A stretch of 64,000 nucleotides of DNA, taken from positions 1-64,000 of the forward strand of contig JBBQNJ010000012.1 in NCBI GenBank assembly GCA_038329845.1. The letters run 5' to 3'. Positions 49,570 to 58,277 of this stretch are shown piece by piece (positions within the stretch are counted from its first letter, which is position 1; each line of letters opens with the position of its first letter). The notes under the pieces were generated by a model. That model did no database searches, had not been told where the DNA came from, and saw only the letters and a list, made by a program, of their open reading frames with translations. Made by a program: the position numbers and the translations under genes. The DNA comes from JBBQNJ01 sp038329845. GTDB taxonomy: Bacteria > Planctomycetota > Phycisphaerae > Tepidisphaerales > Tepidisphaeraceae.

Positions 49570-50448
49570 ATGTCTGATGCGAAGGGTGGTGAAGGGTCGG
49601 GAGACATTGATGCGCCGTTGCCCGGCACGTCGAAGACTCCCGACCCCTTCGTGGACGGCGAGCCGTTTGTGGGCGCGGCGAAGCATGTGCTGACCAAGGT
49701 TCCGGAGGTGACTCTCACCTTCTGGATCATCAAGATCCTGGCCACGACCCTGGGCGAGACCGGGGGCGATTCGGTGACGATGACGCTCGACTGGGGCTAT
49801 CTCGCGGGCACGGCGCTGTTCCTCTCGACGCTGGTTGCGCTGGTCGTGTGGCAGATCGGGGCGAAGAAGTTTCATCCTTTCTTGTATTGGGCCACGATCG
49901 TGGCCTCGACCACAGCCGGCACCACGATGGCCGACTTCTTCGATCGTTCGCTGGGCATCGGGTATCTCGGCGGCTCGCTGACGCTGCTGGCGATGCTGAT
50001 GGCAACGCTGGCGGCGTGGTATTTCACGATGGGCTCGGTCTCGGTGCGGACCGTGGTGCGGCCGGGGACCGAGGCATTCTACTGGGCCACGATCACGGTC
50101 TCGCAAACGCTGGGCACCGCACTGGGGGACTGGATCGCCGATGATACGCCTCTGGGCTTTGGGGGAGGCGCGCTGGTGTTCCTGGGCCTGATCGCCGTTG
50201 TCGCCGCACTCTACTACCGGACGCGCATCTCGCGAGTGGCGTTGTTCTGGGCCGCTTTCATCCTGACCCGTCCGCTGGGCGCGACCGTGGGCGATTTACT
50301 CGACAAGCCGGTGGCCGAAGGGGGGCTGAACTTCAGCCGGCCACTGGCCAGCGCCGTGATCGCCGTGGCGATCCTGATCTGCCTTCTGCTACTCCCGCAG
50401 CGCGCCGGCCGGCACCCCGGCCATGGGCCCGAGCAGCAGCCGGCCTGA
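49570..50448 (+). CDS. COG4705-like four-repeat membrane protein
   Basis: The 292-residue protein has a 40-residue cytoplasmic start and then eight transmembrane helices in four repeats. Each repeat carries a related motif: FWIIKILATTLGETGGD, YWATIVASTTAGTTMAD, YWATITVSQTLGTALGD and FWAAFILTRPLGATVGD. The aligned aromatic-Trp/Tyr-Ala and T.G....D residues suggest internal fourfold symmetry and an ion path. It resembles an uncharacterised family (COG4705) often found next to PepSY and two-component genes, as here. GGAG lies before the start. Substrate unknown. Confidence 0.78.
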   Translation: MSDAKGGEGSGDIDAPLPGTSKTPDPFVDGEPFVGAAKHVLTKVPEVTLTFWIIKILATTLGETGGDSVTMTLDWGYLAGTALFLSTLVALVVWQIGAKKFHPFLYWATIVASTTAGTTMADFFDRSLGIGYLGGSLTLLAMLMATLAAWYFTMGSVSVRTVVRPGTEAFYWATITVSQTLGTALGDWIADDTPLGFGGGALVFLGLIAVVAALYYRTRISRVALFWAAFILTRPLGATVGDLLDKPVAEGGLNFSRPLASAVIAVAILICLLLLPQRAGRHPGHGPEQQPA

Positions 50449-50525
50449 ACGAAGAGAAACAGTCGCATGGCGGAGCAGTCGAATGTTTCGACTCCCACCC
50501 TGCGGAACATGAAAGGAGTTCCGAT

Positions 50526-50891
50526 ATGTCGAAGCGATGGATTCTGATGGCGCTGATGGCGCTGGGATTGGCCGGCACGGCGGCGTTGAGCGTGCGCGGC
50601 GCCGATGCGGCCAAGAACGATGCGCAGGAGCAGAAGAAGGAAGCCGACGAGGTGAAGGTCACGCTGGACCAACTGCCCGCCGCGGTCAAGGACACTCTGC
50701 TAAAGGAAGTCGGCAAGGGCACGATCAGCGACATCGACAAAGAAACGGAGGACGGCAAGACGATCTACGAGGCCGACGCCACCATCGACGGCAAGAATTG
50801 GGAAATCAAGATCGCCGAGGATGGCAAACTCATCAGTAAAAAGCTGGATGATGAGAAAGACGAGCATAACCAGCACGAGGACAAGAACTGA
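50526..50891 (+). CDS. Periplasmic PepSY-like protein
   Basis: The 121-residue protein has a signal peptide (MALMALGLAGTAALSVRG), a charged spacer, and one PepSY-like domain (VTLDQLPAAVKDTLLKEVGK, TIYEADATIDGKNWEIKIAE, DGKLISKK). It ends in an acidic tail (DDEKDEHNQHEDKN). Such proteins are exported and can modulate sensors or proteases, or bind metals through the His/Asp tail. It is encoded 77 bases after the four-repeat membrane protein and before a two-component system. A strong AAGGAG lies before its start. Confidence 0.8.
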   Translation: MSKRWILMALMALGLAGTAALSVRGADAAKNDAQEQKKEADEVKVTLDQLPAAVKDTLLKEVGKGTISDIDKETEDGKTIYEADATIDGKNWEIKIAEDGKLISKKLDDEKDEHNQHEDKN

Positions 50892-50959
50892 ACGTTCGGT
50901 ATAAGTCTTTGCTAGACGGTCAGGGCCGGCGAGGCAACCGGCCTTGACCTTTCATATAC

Positions 50960-51080
50960 TGCAACACTTCAGCCGTCTGCCGCGATTCCCGTTTTGCGGC
51001 CTCAGTCAAGTTGAGTCTGTCTGCTGCCCCGCGATATCAGCCTCAGAATCAGCGTGGCGGCATTCGGCTGAAATGTTACC
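50960..51080 (+). mobile_element. Miniature inverted-repeat element, family B, copy 2
   Basis: CAACACTTCAGCCGTCTGCC at the left and CGGCTGAAATGTTACC at the right, with a body about 90 percent identical to 31719-31840. TATACT lies on both sides (50955-50960, 51083-51088) and could be the target duplication. The right end is only 14 bases from the response-regulator start codon. Confidence 0.78.
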
Positions 51081-51094
51081 CCTATACTCTGTCC

Positions 51095-51769
51095 ATGCGC
51101 GTGCTTCTGATCGAGGATTCCGAGCGCTTGCAACGGTCGGTTGCGGCGGGACTTCGCGACGCCGGTTATGCCGTGGACATCGCCGGCAACGGAACACAGG
51201 GCCTGTGGAATGCTCAATCCCACGACTATGACGTGATCGTACTCGACTTGATGCTGCCGGGAATGCACGGGCTGGACGTTCTAAGGCGCTTGCGGGAGGG
51301 GGGGGCTCAGTCGCATGTGCTTGTTCTGACCGCCAAGGATACCGTCGAGGATCGCGTTCGCGGGCTGCGGTCTGGAGCCGACGACTATCTGATCAAGCCG
51401 TTTGCCTTCGATGAACTGCTGGCCCGGATTCAGGCCCTGGTCCGGCGCCGCCATGGCGAAAAGAACCCGCGGATGACCCTCGGGGCGCTGGAGATCAACG
51501 TGGCGAGCCGCGCCGTTGTCTGGCATGGAGATCCGGTCAACCTCACGTCGCGGGAGTACGCCCTGTTGGAATACCTGGCGGCGCGGCGCGGGCAGGTTGT
51601 TTCCCGCACCGAGATCGAAGCCCATATTTACGACGAACAGGCCGAACCGATGAGCAATGTCGTGGACGCAGCGATCTATGCGCTGCGGCGCAAGCTGGAA
51701 CACGCAGGCGAGCCGTCGATCATCAAGACGCGGCGGGGAATGGGCTACATACTGGACTGCGAAACGTGA
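51095..51769 (+). CDS. OmpR/PhoB-family response regulator
   Basis: The ATG at 51095 gives 224 residues. The receiver domain has LLIEDSERLQRSVAAGLRDA (acidic pair), the phosphorylated Asp in DVIVLDLMLPGMHGLDV and the Lys in DDYLIKPFAFDELLARI. The C-terminal winged helix ends SNVVDAAIYALRRKLEHAGE and TRRGMGYILD. It is a DNA-binding regulator that works with the kinase in the next gene (4-base overlap). There is no clear ribosome binding site before it: the bases upstream belong to the end of the family B element. Confidence 0.92.
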   Translation: MRVLLIEDSERLQRSVAAGLRDAGYAVDIAGNGTQGLWNAQSHDYDVIVLDLMLPGMHGLDVLRRLREGGAQSHVLVLTAKDTVEDRVRGLRSGADDYLIKPFAFDELLARIQALVRRRHGEKNPRMTLGALEINVASRAVVWHGDPVNLTSREYALLEYLAARRGQVVSRTEIEAHIYDEQAEPMSNVVDAAIYALRRKLEHAGEPSIIKTRRGMGYILDCET

Positions 51770-53211
51770 GCCGCTCGCTTCATCGTCAACTGTTCTGGCC
51801 GTTGCTGCTGGGGGTGTTGGGGGTCGGCATGGCCGCGGGACTGTTGCTGTACCTCGGGGTTCGGTCTGAATTCCTGGAGCAATTTGACGCCTCGCTCGCC
51901 GAGCAGGGGCGCTCGCTGGGTTCGTTCGTCAAGCTCACCGACGGCGGGCGCGTCGAAATGGACGTGGACGACGACCCCCTGTCGCAGTTTGCTCCCGGCC
52001 GTCATGCTGAATATTTCGAGATCTGGCTACCAGACGGGTCGGTTCTTGCGCGGTCGCCGTCGCTGGCATCTGATCACCTGCCCAGGCAAATGGCGGCACC
52101 GCAACGGCCATTGTTCAGGGACGTGCGCCTGCCGGATGGCCGACCGGGCCGGGCCATCATCATGTCGGTAGCTCCGCGGTGGGATGAGGATGATTCTCAC
52201 GGCAACGCCGCCGCCTCGGCCACGGCCCGGGCCGCCGAGGTTTCGGCCGTGCAGCTGGCGCTGGCCAGGGATCGAGAGGAATTGGACGAGGCGCTCGCCA
52301 CCTTGTTGACGGCGCTGATGCTCACGGCCGTCTTGATGTCGCTGATTGTGCCCCTGATCGTTTCGATCGTTGTCAGACGGGGACTTCGCCCGTTAAACGC
52401 CCTCGCCAGCCATGCCGCCGCGATTGATGCGGCCAGCCTGGGGTCGCGATTTGCGACGCGGGACCTGCCGGCGGAACTGACGCCGATCTGCGCGAAACTC
52501 AACGAATTGCTGCACCGCCTGGATGAGGCGTTTCAGCGCGAAAGGCGCTTCACCGCTGATGCCGCCCATGAGCTGCGCACGCCGATCGCCGAACTGCGCT
52601 CGCTTGCCGAAGTCGCCCTGCGAACAAACCCTGAGCCAGCGGCGGCGGCGGCCTACTTCCAGGATGCGCTGAATATTGCCGTGCAGATGGAGCGACTGGT
52701 GATCATGCTGCTGGGGCTGGCTCGCGGACAGGCAAAGCAACAGCAGGTCGCGCGCGAATCGTGCGATCTGGCCCAGTTGGTCAACGCAACCTGGAAGACT
52801 CTGCGGGAGCCCGCCGAGAAGCGGAGACTGCGCTTGGACATCCTCCTTCCGGAAACGGCGGAAGTGATATCCGACCGGGGCTTACTCTCGGCGGTGCTGC
52901 GGAACGTGATGTCCAACGCCGTCGATCATTCTCCGGCCGGGGGAGAAGTCGTGTGCCGATTGGAGAAGGAGGATGTCGCCTGGACTTTGGAACTGCGGAA
53001 TAGCAACGACTCGCTAACATCGGCGGACCTGGCCCATCTCGGCGAGCCGTTCTGGCGGCATTCGGCGGCCCGCGGCGACCAGGCTCACGCCGGGCTGGGG
53101 CTGGCGCTAGTCCGAAGATATTGCGATATCCTCGGGATTATTCTCCGAGTTGACCTGCCCTCACCCACGTGCTTCCGCATCGCCCTGACCGTGGGGGACG
53201 ACAAGTCGTGA
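51766..53211 (+). CDS. Sensor histidine kinase
   Basis: The 481-residue protein (GTG start) has two transmembrane helices (about 8-30 and 185-205) around a 150-residue periplasmic sensor region rich in acidic residues, and a HAMP-like linker. The kinase core has the phosphorylated His in RRFTADAAHELRTPIAELRS. The N box is in LLSAVLRNVMSNAVDHSPAG, and a degenerate G box in HAGLGLALVRRYCD. It would sense a periplasmic signal and phosphorylate the regulator. It resembles the QseC/PmrB group. Confidence 0.92.
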   Translation: MSRSLHRQLFWPLLLGVLGVGMAAGLLLYLGVRSEFLEQFDASLAEQGRSLGSFVKLTDGGRVEMDVDDDPLSQFAPGRHAEYFEIWLPDGSVLARSPSLASDHLPRQMAAPQRPLFRDVRLPDGRPGRAIIMSVAPRWDEDDSHGNAAASATARAAEVSAVQLALARDREELDEALATLLTALMLTAVLMSLIVPLIVSIVVRRGLRPLNALASHAAAIDAASLGSRFATRDLPAELTPICAKLNELLHRLDEAFQRERRFTADAAHELRTPIAELRSLAEVALRTNPEPAAAAAYFQDALNIAVQMERLVIMLLGLARGQAKQQQVARESCDLAQLVNATWKTLREPAEKRRLRLDILLPETAEVISDRGLLSAVLRNVMSNAVDHSPAGGEVVCRLEKEDVAWTLELRNSNDSLTSADLAHLGEPFWRHSAARGDQAHAGLGLALVRRYCDILGIILRVDLPSPTCFRIALTVGDDKS

Positions 53212-53529
53212 CAACCCGCATCGTCGCTCAGTAGAATTGCCGGGAAGCAAAACCGGACGCGGTGAATTTCAGGCACCGTCGCCACGGTGTTCGATTGTTC
53301 CGCGGTCTTTCGCGGGAGGAAGGCCGGCGTGCCCGCGGTGTTAACAGCCGTTCCATGGCTCATCTCCATAAAAACCCCGGGTTCCAGGCCGATCAGTCCC
53401 CCCGATTATCCAATTCTTGATGCTCCCCCAAAATTCGGGCACCCCTTGGAGGAGCAACCGCGGAGTCAGCCCTACGCGCTGGGCGGGTTGGCGGCTACAC
53501 TGGGGGTTTCAACGAGCCCAGGAGACTTT
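53212..53529. other. Spacer before the ABC transporter
   Basis: I see no gene. The stretch holds AT-poorer fragments and a ribosome binding site (CAGGAG) just before 53530. No good promoter stands out. Confidence 0.5.
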
Positions 53530-54474
53530 ATGCCCGTGGACCGATCGGCACCGATCCTGCGAACCGAGAACCTGACCAAGAAGTTCGGCGATCATGTCGC
53601 GCTGGACAATCTGACCCTCACCGTGCATCGCGGGGAGGTGTTCGGCTACATCGGACCCAACGGATCGGGAAAGACCACCACGTTTCGAATCCTCTGCGGA
53701 TTGCTCGATGCCACCAGCGGCAAGGCGATCGTCGCCGACCAGCTCGTCACCGGCAATAAGGACATGATCAAGCGCAAGGTCGGTTATCTGCCCGACAACT
53801 TCGGGGTCTATCCCACCTTGCGGGTCTGGGAATACCTCGACTTCTTCGCCGCCGCCTATCGAATTCCTTCCAAGCAGCGCACGGGTCGGATCGATGAGTG
53901 TCTGAACATCGCCAACGCGATGGAATTCCGCGACAAGCTGATGGGCGCGCTCAGCCGCGGGATGAAGCAGCGCGTCGGCATCGCCAAGACGCTGCTGCAC
54001 GATCCGGCGGTGCTGATCCTGGATGAACCGGCGGCCACGATCGACCCGCGAGCCCGCATCCAGATGCGCCGGCTGCTGCGCGATCTGGCCGACTTGGGCA
54101 AGGCGGTGCTGGTCTCGTCGCACATCCTGCCGGAATTGGCCGATGTGTGCGACACGGTGGGGATTCTCCAGGCCGGTAAGCTGGTCGCGTGCGGGCAGGT
54201 GCAGGAGATTCTTCGGACGGTTCAGCAGCGTCGGGTGATGGAGATCGGGGTGCTGGGCCTCGCCGCCGAGGCCCGCGCGGCGCTGGCCGCGGCACCGGGG
54301 GAGTGGCAGGCGGTGAGCGGCGCCGACGACAATGCCCTGCGCTATGAAGTGCAGGCCGACGAGCAACAGCTCGCCCAGACGCTGCAACTGCTGCTGAAGC
54401 GCGGGATTCCCGTGGTCAGTTTCCACGAGGCCCCGGCGGATCTTGAGGATGTGTTCATGACCCTGACCCAGTAG
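53530..54474 (+). CDS. ABC transporter ATP-binding protein
   Basis: The 314-residue protein has the full ABC set: Walker A in YIGPNGSGKTTTFRILCG, signature LSRGMKQRVGIAKTLLHDP, Walker B AVLILDEPAATIDPRARI, and the H loop in VLVSSHILPELADVC. The signature LSRGM differs from the usual LSGGQ and is typical of ABC-2 type exporters such as the YhaQ/NatA group. The C-terminal 100 residues form an accessory domain (ALRYEVQADEQQLAQTLQLL). It works with the next gene, a fused two-part permease. Confidence 0.92.
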   Translation: MPVDRSAPILRTENLTKKFGDHVALDNLTLTVHRGEVFGYIGPNGSGKTTTFRILCGLLDATSGKAIVADQLVTGNKDMIKRKVGYLPDNFGVYPTLRVWEYLDFFAAAYRIPSKQRTGRIDECLNIANAMEFRDKLMGALSRGMKQRVGIAKTLLHDPAVLILDEPAATIDPRARIQMRRLLRDLADLGKAVLVSSHILPELADVCDTVGILQAGKLVACGQVQEILRTVQQRRVMEIGVLGLAAEARAALAAAPGEWQAVSGADDNALRYEVQADEQQLAQTLQLLLKRGIPVVSFHEAPADLEDVFMTLTQ

Positions 54475-54493
54475 GTTTTCTTGCCCCGATGCC

Positions 54494-56209
54494 ATGATCA
54501 ACCCCGTGCTGCGCAAAGACATCCTCGGCCTGCTGCGACTCAAGCGCGTCGCCGCCATCCAGGTCTTTTTCATCCTCGTTTTGTCGGTCATGGTCCTGGC
54601 GACATGGCCGCAATCCGGCGTGATCGGCGGAAGCGTCGAGGTCGCCCAGGCAAACTCGTCCATCAACGCCGGCACCGGCGACTCCGACGGCCTGGTGCGA
54701 CGCCAGGACCAACTGCTGCTGGGGCTGGTGGTGGGGCAGATCGTCCTGCTGGTGTTGTTCGTCCCCGGCATCGCCGCCACGGCGCTGACGGGCGAAAAAG
54801 AGGCCAACACGCTCGAGATGCTCTACGCCTCGCGCCTCACGCCCGGACAAATCATTTGGGGCAAAGTCGCGCTGTCGATCGCCTATCCCCTGCTGCTGTT
54901 GATCAGCGGGTTGCCGTTCGTGGCGCTGCTCAACTATCGCGGCGATGTGCAGAGCGGCGACTTACTCTGGTCGTATGTGATCCTGGTGGTGACGGCGATT
55001 TTCCTGGGCATGCTTTCGCTGGTGATCTCGGCGGTCTGCCGGCAATCCAGCACCGCGCTGGTCGCGGGGTACGTCGTGACCCTGACGGTCTGCGGCGGGG
55101 TGCTCGTGCCGGCGGCGATCATGCTCGATCAGCAGGGCGGCCCGCTGGCCGGCGTGTTGCACGGGGTGCGGGCGATCTCGCCCATCGCCGCGGCGTTGTC
55201 GCTGCTTCGGCCCCACCTCAACAGCCTGGGCGGTAGCGATCTGAAGCAGCTTCCGGCGCTGCATCCGATCTTCATCGTGGTGGCGGTGGTGGCGTCGGCG
55301 GGGTGTTTCATGGTGCTGGTGTCGCGGTTGCGGCGCCCGCCGCAGGAAGCCCTGCCCACGACGCCGCAAAGCCCGGCGCAGCGCTCGCTGGGTCGTCGTC
55401 TGATGTACCTGATCGATCCAAAAAAGCGCCGAAAGCCGTTCGGAACGTTTAATCCCATCCTGGGCAAGGAGCGGCGCACGAGCAATCTCGGCTCAGGGTC
55501 GTGGTTGATCCGGCTGACCTACGCAGCGCTGTTTTTGTCGCTGGCGCTGGCGGCGATGGCGTTGTACGGGGGCAGCGAATACAGCGATTTGCTTCGCTAC
55601 GTGGTGGCGATCCTGGTGTCGTTTCAGATGGGGATCATCGCGTTGGTGGTGCCCAGTCTCACCAGTTCGACGATCAGCAACGAACTGGAGAACGGCACGT
55701 TCGAGATTTTGCGTCTAGCGCCACTGCGGGGCTCGACGATCTTCTGGGGAAAGTTCATCCCGTCGTTTCTTCCGGCCCTGCTGCCCAACTTGGCGCTGCT
55801 GCCCGCCTATGGTGCCATCACCTTCATCGATCACGGCTATATTCCGCGGCTGGTGCTGCTGGTTCCCGTGATCGCCATGGCGGTGTTGTTCTGCTGCACG
55901 CTGGGGCTTACCTGCTCGACCTGGTTCAACAACACCGCCCGGGCCACGGTGACGGCGTACGTGATCACCGCCGCGGTGTTCGTCTTGCCGATGCTCGTGT
56001 GGTGGGCCTCGCCCGAGCCGATTCCCTTGCACACCGGCAAATGGATCGCGGCGATAAGCCCGCTGGTGATCGGGCTGAATCTGCTTCCGGCTTCCAGCTC
56101 CGAAGTGCAAGGCCTTTATGGCTATCACCTGTGGATTATGGGCGGCGCGTGCGTCGGGATGCTGCTGGCGGCGCGGATTCGCCTGGCGATGTTGCTGCGA
56201 CACGGTTAG
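54494..56209 (+). CDS. ABC-2 type transporter permease, two halves in one chain
   Basis: The 571-residue protein has about twelve transmembrane helices. The first half (residues 1-285) begins MINPVLRKDILGLLRLKRVA and contains TGEKEANTLEMLYASRLTPG. The second (about 325-571) begins FGTFNPILGKERRTSNLGSG and has the matching ISNELENGTFEILRLAPLRG. This repeat of an ABC-2 permease unit implies that one chain makes the whole membrane part. It is encoded 19 bases after the ATPase. The substrate is not evident. Confidence 0.85.
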   Translation: MINPVLRKDILGLLRLKRVAAIQVFFILVLSVMVLATWPQSGVIGGSVEVAQANSSINAGTGDSDGLVRRQDQLLLGLVVGQIVLLVLFVPGIAATALTGEKEANTLEMLYASRLTPGQIIWGKVALSIAYPLLLLISGLPFVALLNYRGDVQSGDLLWSYVILVVTAIFLGMLSLVISAVCRQSSTALVAGYVVTLTVCGGVLVPAAIMLDQQGGPLAGVLHGVRAISPIAAALSLLRPHLNSLGGSDLKQLPALHPIFIVVAVVASAGCFMVLVSRLRRPPQEALPTTPQSPAQRSLGRRLMYLIDPKKRRKPFGTFNPILGKERRTSNLGSGSWLIRLTYAALFLSLALAAMALYGGSEYSDLLRYVVAILVSFQMGIIALVVPSLTSSTISNELENGTFEILRLAPLRGSTIFWGKFIPSFLPALLPNLALLPAYGAITFIDHGYIPRLVLLVPVIAMAVLFCCTLGLTCSTWFNNTARATVTAYVITAAVFVLPMLVWWASPEPIPLHTGKWIAAISPLVIGLNLLPASSSEVQGLYGYHLWIMGGACVGMLLAARIRLAMLLRHG

Positions 56210-56225
56210 CAAGGAACGCACACTC

Positions 56226-57956
56226 ATGCACACCCTTCAACGGATTCTGTTGGCGCTGGGAATGGCGATTCTCGCGGTCGCCGTGCAACCCTCGCCGGCG
56301 CAGACGCACCCGGCGGATGACAAGCTGGGCTACGGCGATGAAGGATTGAACATTGCCCCGGCGATCGTGGTCAACACCACCTCGCCGCGCACGGTCAAGC
56401 TGCTGGGCGAGGCGCAGAAGGCGGCCGGGGGCAGCGCCAAGCTCGGGCTCACCGCCGAACTGGGCGCTACCAAGCGCCCCGAGGCGGGGCCCTGGCTTCG
56501 CGTGGCGATGATGGATGCCGATGCGGCGATTCGCGCCGAGGCGGCGCGGTCGGCGGGGTGGGCGCAGCTGAAAGACCTGGCACCGGACGTGGCGCGGCTG
56601 ATGAAAGATGCCCAGCCGCTGGTTCGGCGCGAGGCCGTGATCGCGTTGTCTCGCCTGAGTGAATCCGCCAGCGCCGATGAGCCGATCACCGCGCCGGCGC
56701 TGAACGATCCCGACGGCGAGGTGGTCGAGGCGGCGATCGCCCATGCCCGGACGGCCGCCGACGCGCGGGCGCTGCTGGCGGCGCTGCCGAAGCTGTCGCC
56801 GACTCGCCAGGTCAAGGCGATGGTTTCCCTGGGCCGGCTGCTCAAGCTCGAGCGGGCACCGGCGGTGGCGCAGCTCGCGGGATCGGAGGATGTGGCGCTG
56901 CGGACACAGGCCCTGATCACCCTGGGCCAGCTCGGCGCCTCGGCCCACGCGGCGCAGGTGAGTTCGGCGTTGAGTGATCGGCATCCGACCGTCCGCCGCG
57001 CGGCGATTACCGCGCTCGGACGCCTTGTCGAGCCGGCCACCGCCCAGGCGCGAGCCATCGCCATGCTCACGGATTCCGACCCTTCGGTCGCGGCGGCCGC
57101 CGCCGGCGTGCTGGCCGATCATCCCACCGCCGATGCCGTCACGCCGCTGGTCGCCCGGCTCGACAGCGATTACTCGCCGTTGCACGATGCGGCCCGCGCC
57201 GCCCTGGCGGCGGGCGCTCGGGATCCCACCCGGTCGGCCGTGATCGCCGCGGCGGCGGCGATGCTGGATTCGGCCAATCCGCGCCGGCGCGAGGATGGGT
57301 CATACCTGCTCGGGCATTTGCGCAGCGATGCCCGGCTGGACCGGCACATTGAGCTGCTGAACGTGCCGGACATTCTCCAGGAGGTGGACTGGTCGCTGGT
57401 GCGCCAGGCCGCCGAGTCACTGGGGCAAATCGGCGATTCCAAGGCCGGCGCGGCGCTGTACGTGCAGGTGCTGCGGGCGCCGACGGGCGAGAAGGATATA
57501 CAGCCGTCGAAGGACCCGACGGGGATGGCGCGGACATCGGCCGCGGCGATCGTCGCGGTGGGGCAACTGCGCTACGCCCCGGCGCTGCCGCATGTGCGCC
57601 AGCTGGCGTTCGCCAACGCCAAGACCGCCGATCCGACGGTGCATGTACCGGGGATATGGGCGCTGGGGGTGCTTTCGCCGGACGCCTCGAGCCAGACGGC
57701 AGGCAAGTTGCTGGGCGTGTACAAAAGTGAATTCGAAGGCGAGGATGCGATCTTCGAGGCGATGAAGGCGCTGGGGAACCTGCGTGCCAAGGGGGCGCTG
57801 GATCGCGTGCGGAAAATCGAGGAGGAGTCATCGATCGCGAAGATCAAGTGGGCCGCCCACTGGGCCGCCGATCGCATCGCCGGTGTCACCACCGCCTACA
57901 CCCCCCCGATCGAATCCTGGACCGCCGACACCTCGATCCGCGATCTGTCGCAATAG
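56226..57956 (+). CDS. Secreted HEAT-repeat protein
   Basis: The 576-residue protein has a signal peptide (TLQRILLALGMAILAVAVQP) and then many HEAT-like repeats (IRAEAARSAGWAQLKDLAPD, VRREAVIALSRLSESASADE, VRRAAITALGRLVEPATAQA). Together they form a superhelical scaffold outside the cytoplasm. It starts 16 bases after the permease with AAGGAAC as ribosome binding site, so it is probably part of the same operon and may link the ABC transporter to envelope or surface targets. I recognise no finer family. Confidence 0.8.
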   Translation: MHTLQRILLALGMAILAVAVQPSPAQTHPADDKLGYGDEGLNIAPAIVVNTTSPRTVKLLGEAQKAAGGSAKLGLTAELGATKRPEAGPWLRVAMMDADAAIRAEAARSAGWAQLKDLAPDVARLMKDAQPLVRREAVIALSRLSESASADEPITAPALNDPDGEVVEAAIAHARTAADARALLAALPKLSPTRQVKAMVSLGRLLKLERAPAVAQLAGSEDVALRTQALITLGQLGASAHAAQVSSALSDRHPTVRRAAITALGRLVEPATAQARAIAMLTDSDPSVAAAAAGVLADHPTADAVTPLVARLDSDYSPLHDAARAALAAGARDPTRSAVIAAAAAMLDSANPRRREDGSYLLGHLRSDARLDRHIELLNVPDILQEVDWSLVRQAAESLGQIGDSKAGAALYVQVLRAPTGEKDIQPSKDPTGMARTSAAAIVAVGQLRYAPALPHVRQLAFANAKTADPTVHVPGIWALGVLSPDASSQTAGKLLGVYKSEFEGEDAIFEAMKALGNLRAKGALDRVRKIEEESSIAKIKWAAHWAADRIAGVTTAYTPPIESWTADTSIRDLSQ

Positions 57957-58277
57957 CCGATCGACGATTCAGCACCCTTCGCTCCGCGCCGCGCATCAGG
58001 CGAGAATGCGTGACCGTGTTCGCGGGCTGGATGTTCGGCCTCCCCGGCCTCGAATCCATAGATTTATCTCCAATCTCATCCGGTTGCTGAGAGCGCCGAG
58101 GGATGACCGACTGTGGGACCGCGAGAAAGACCGGGATGCACAGGATGGGCAGGATAAGGCTCGTTGGTCGGTCCGGCGCGCCCACCCTTCGTGGGCAAGC
58201 CCCCGGATCCTGCCCCGCGCATCACGCGTTGCTTCCCGCGACTGTCACGCCGGGCGGCGGTACAATGATGCTGGCCC
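57957..58277. other. Spacer before recG
   Basis: I see no gene. It includes a degenerate run of the CAGGAT tandem motif near 58133-58155, related to the array at 401-443. Confidence 0.5.
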
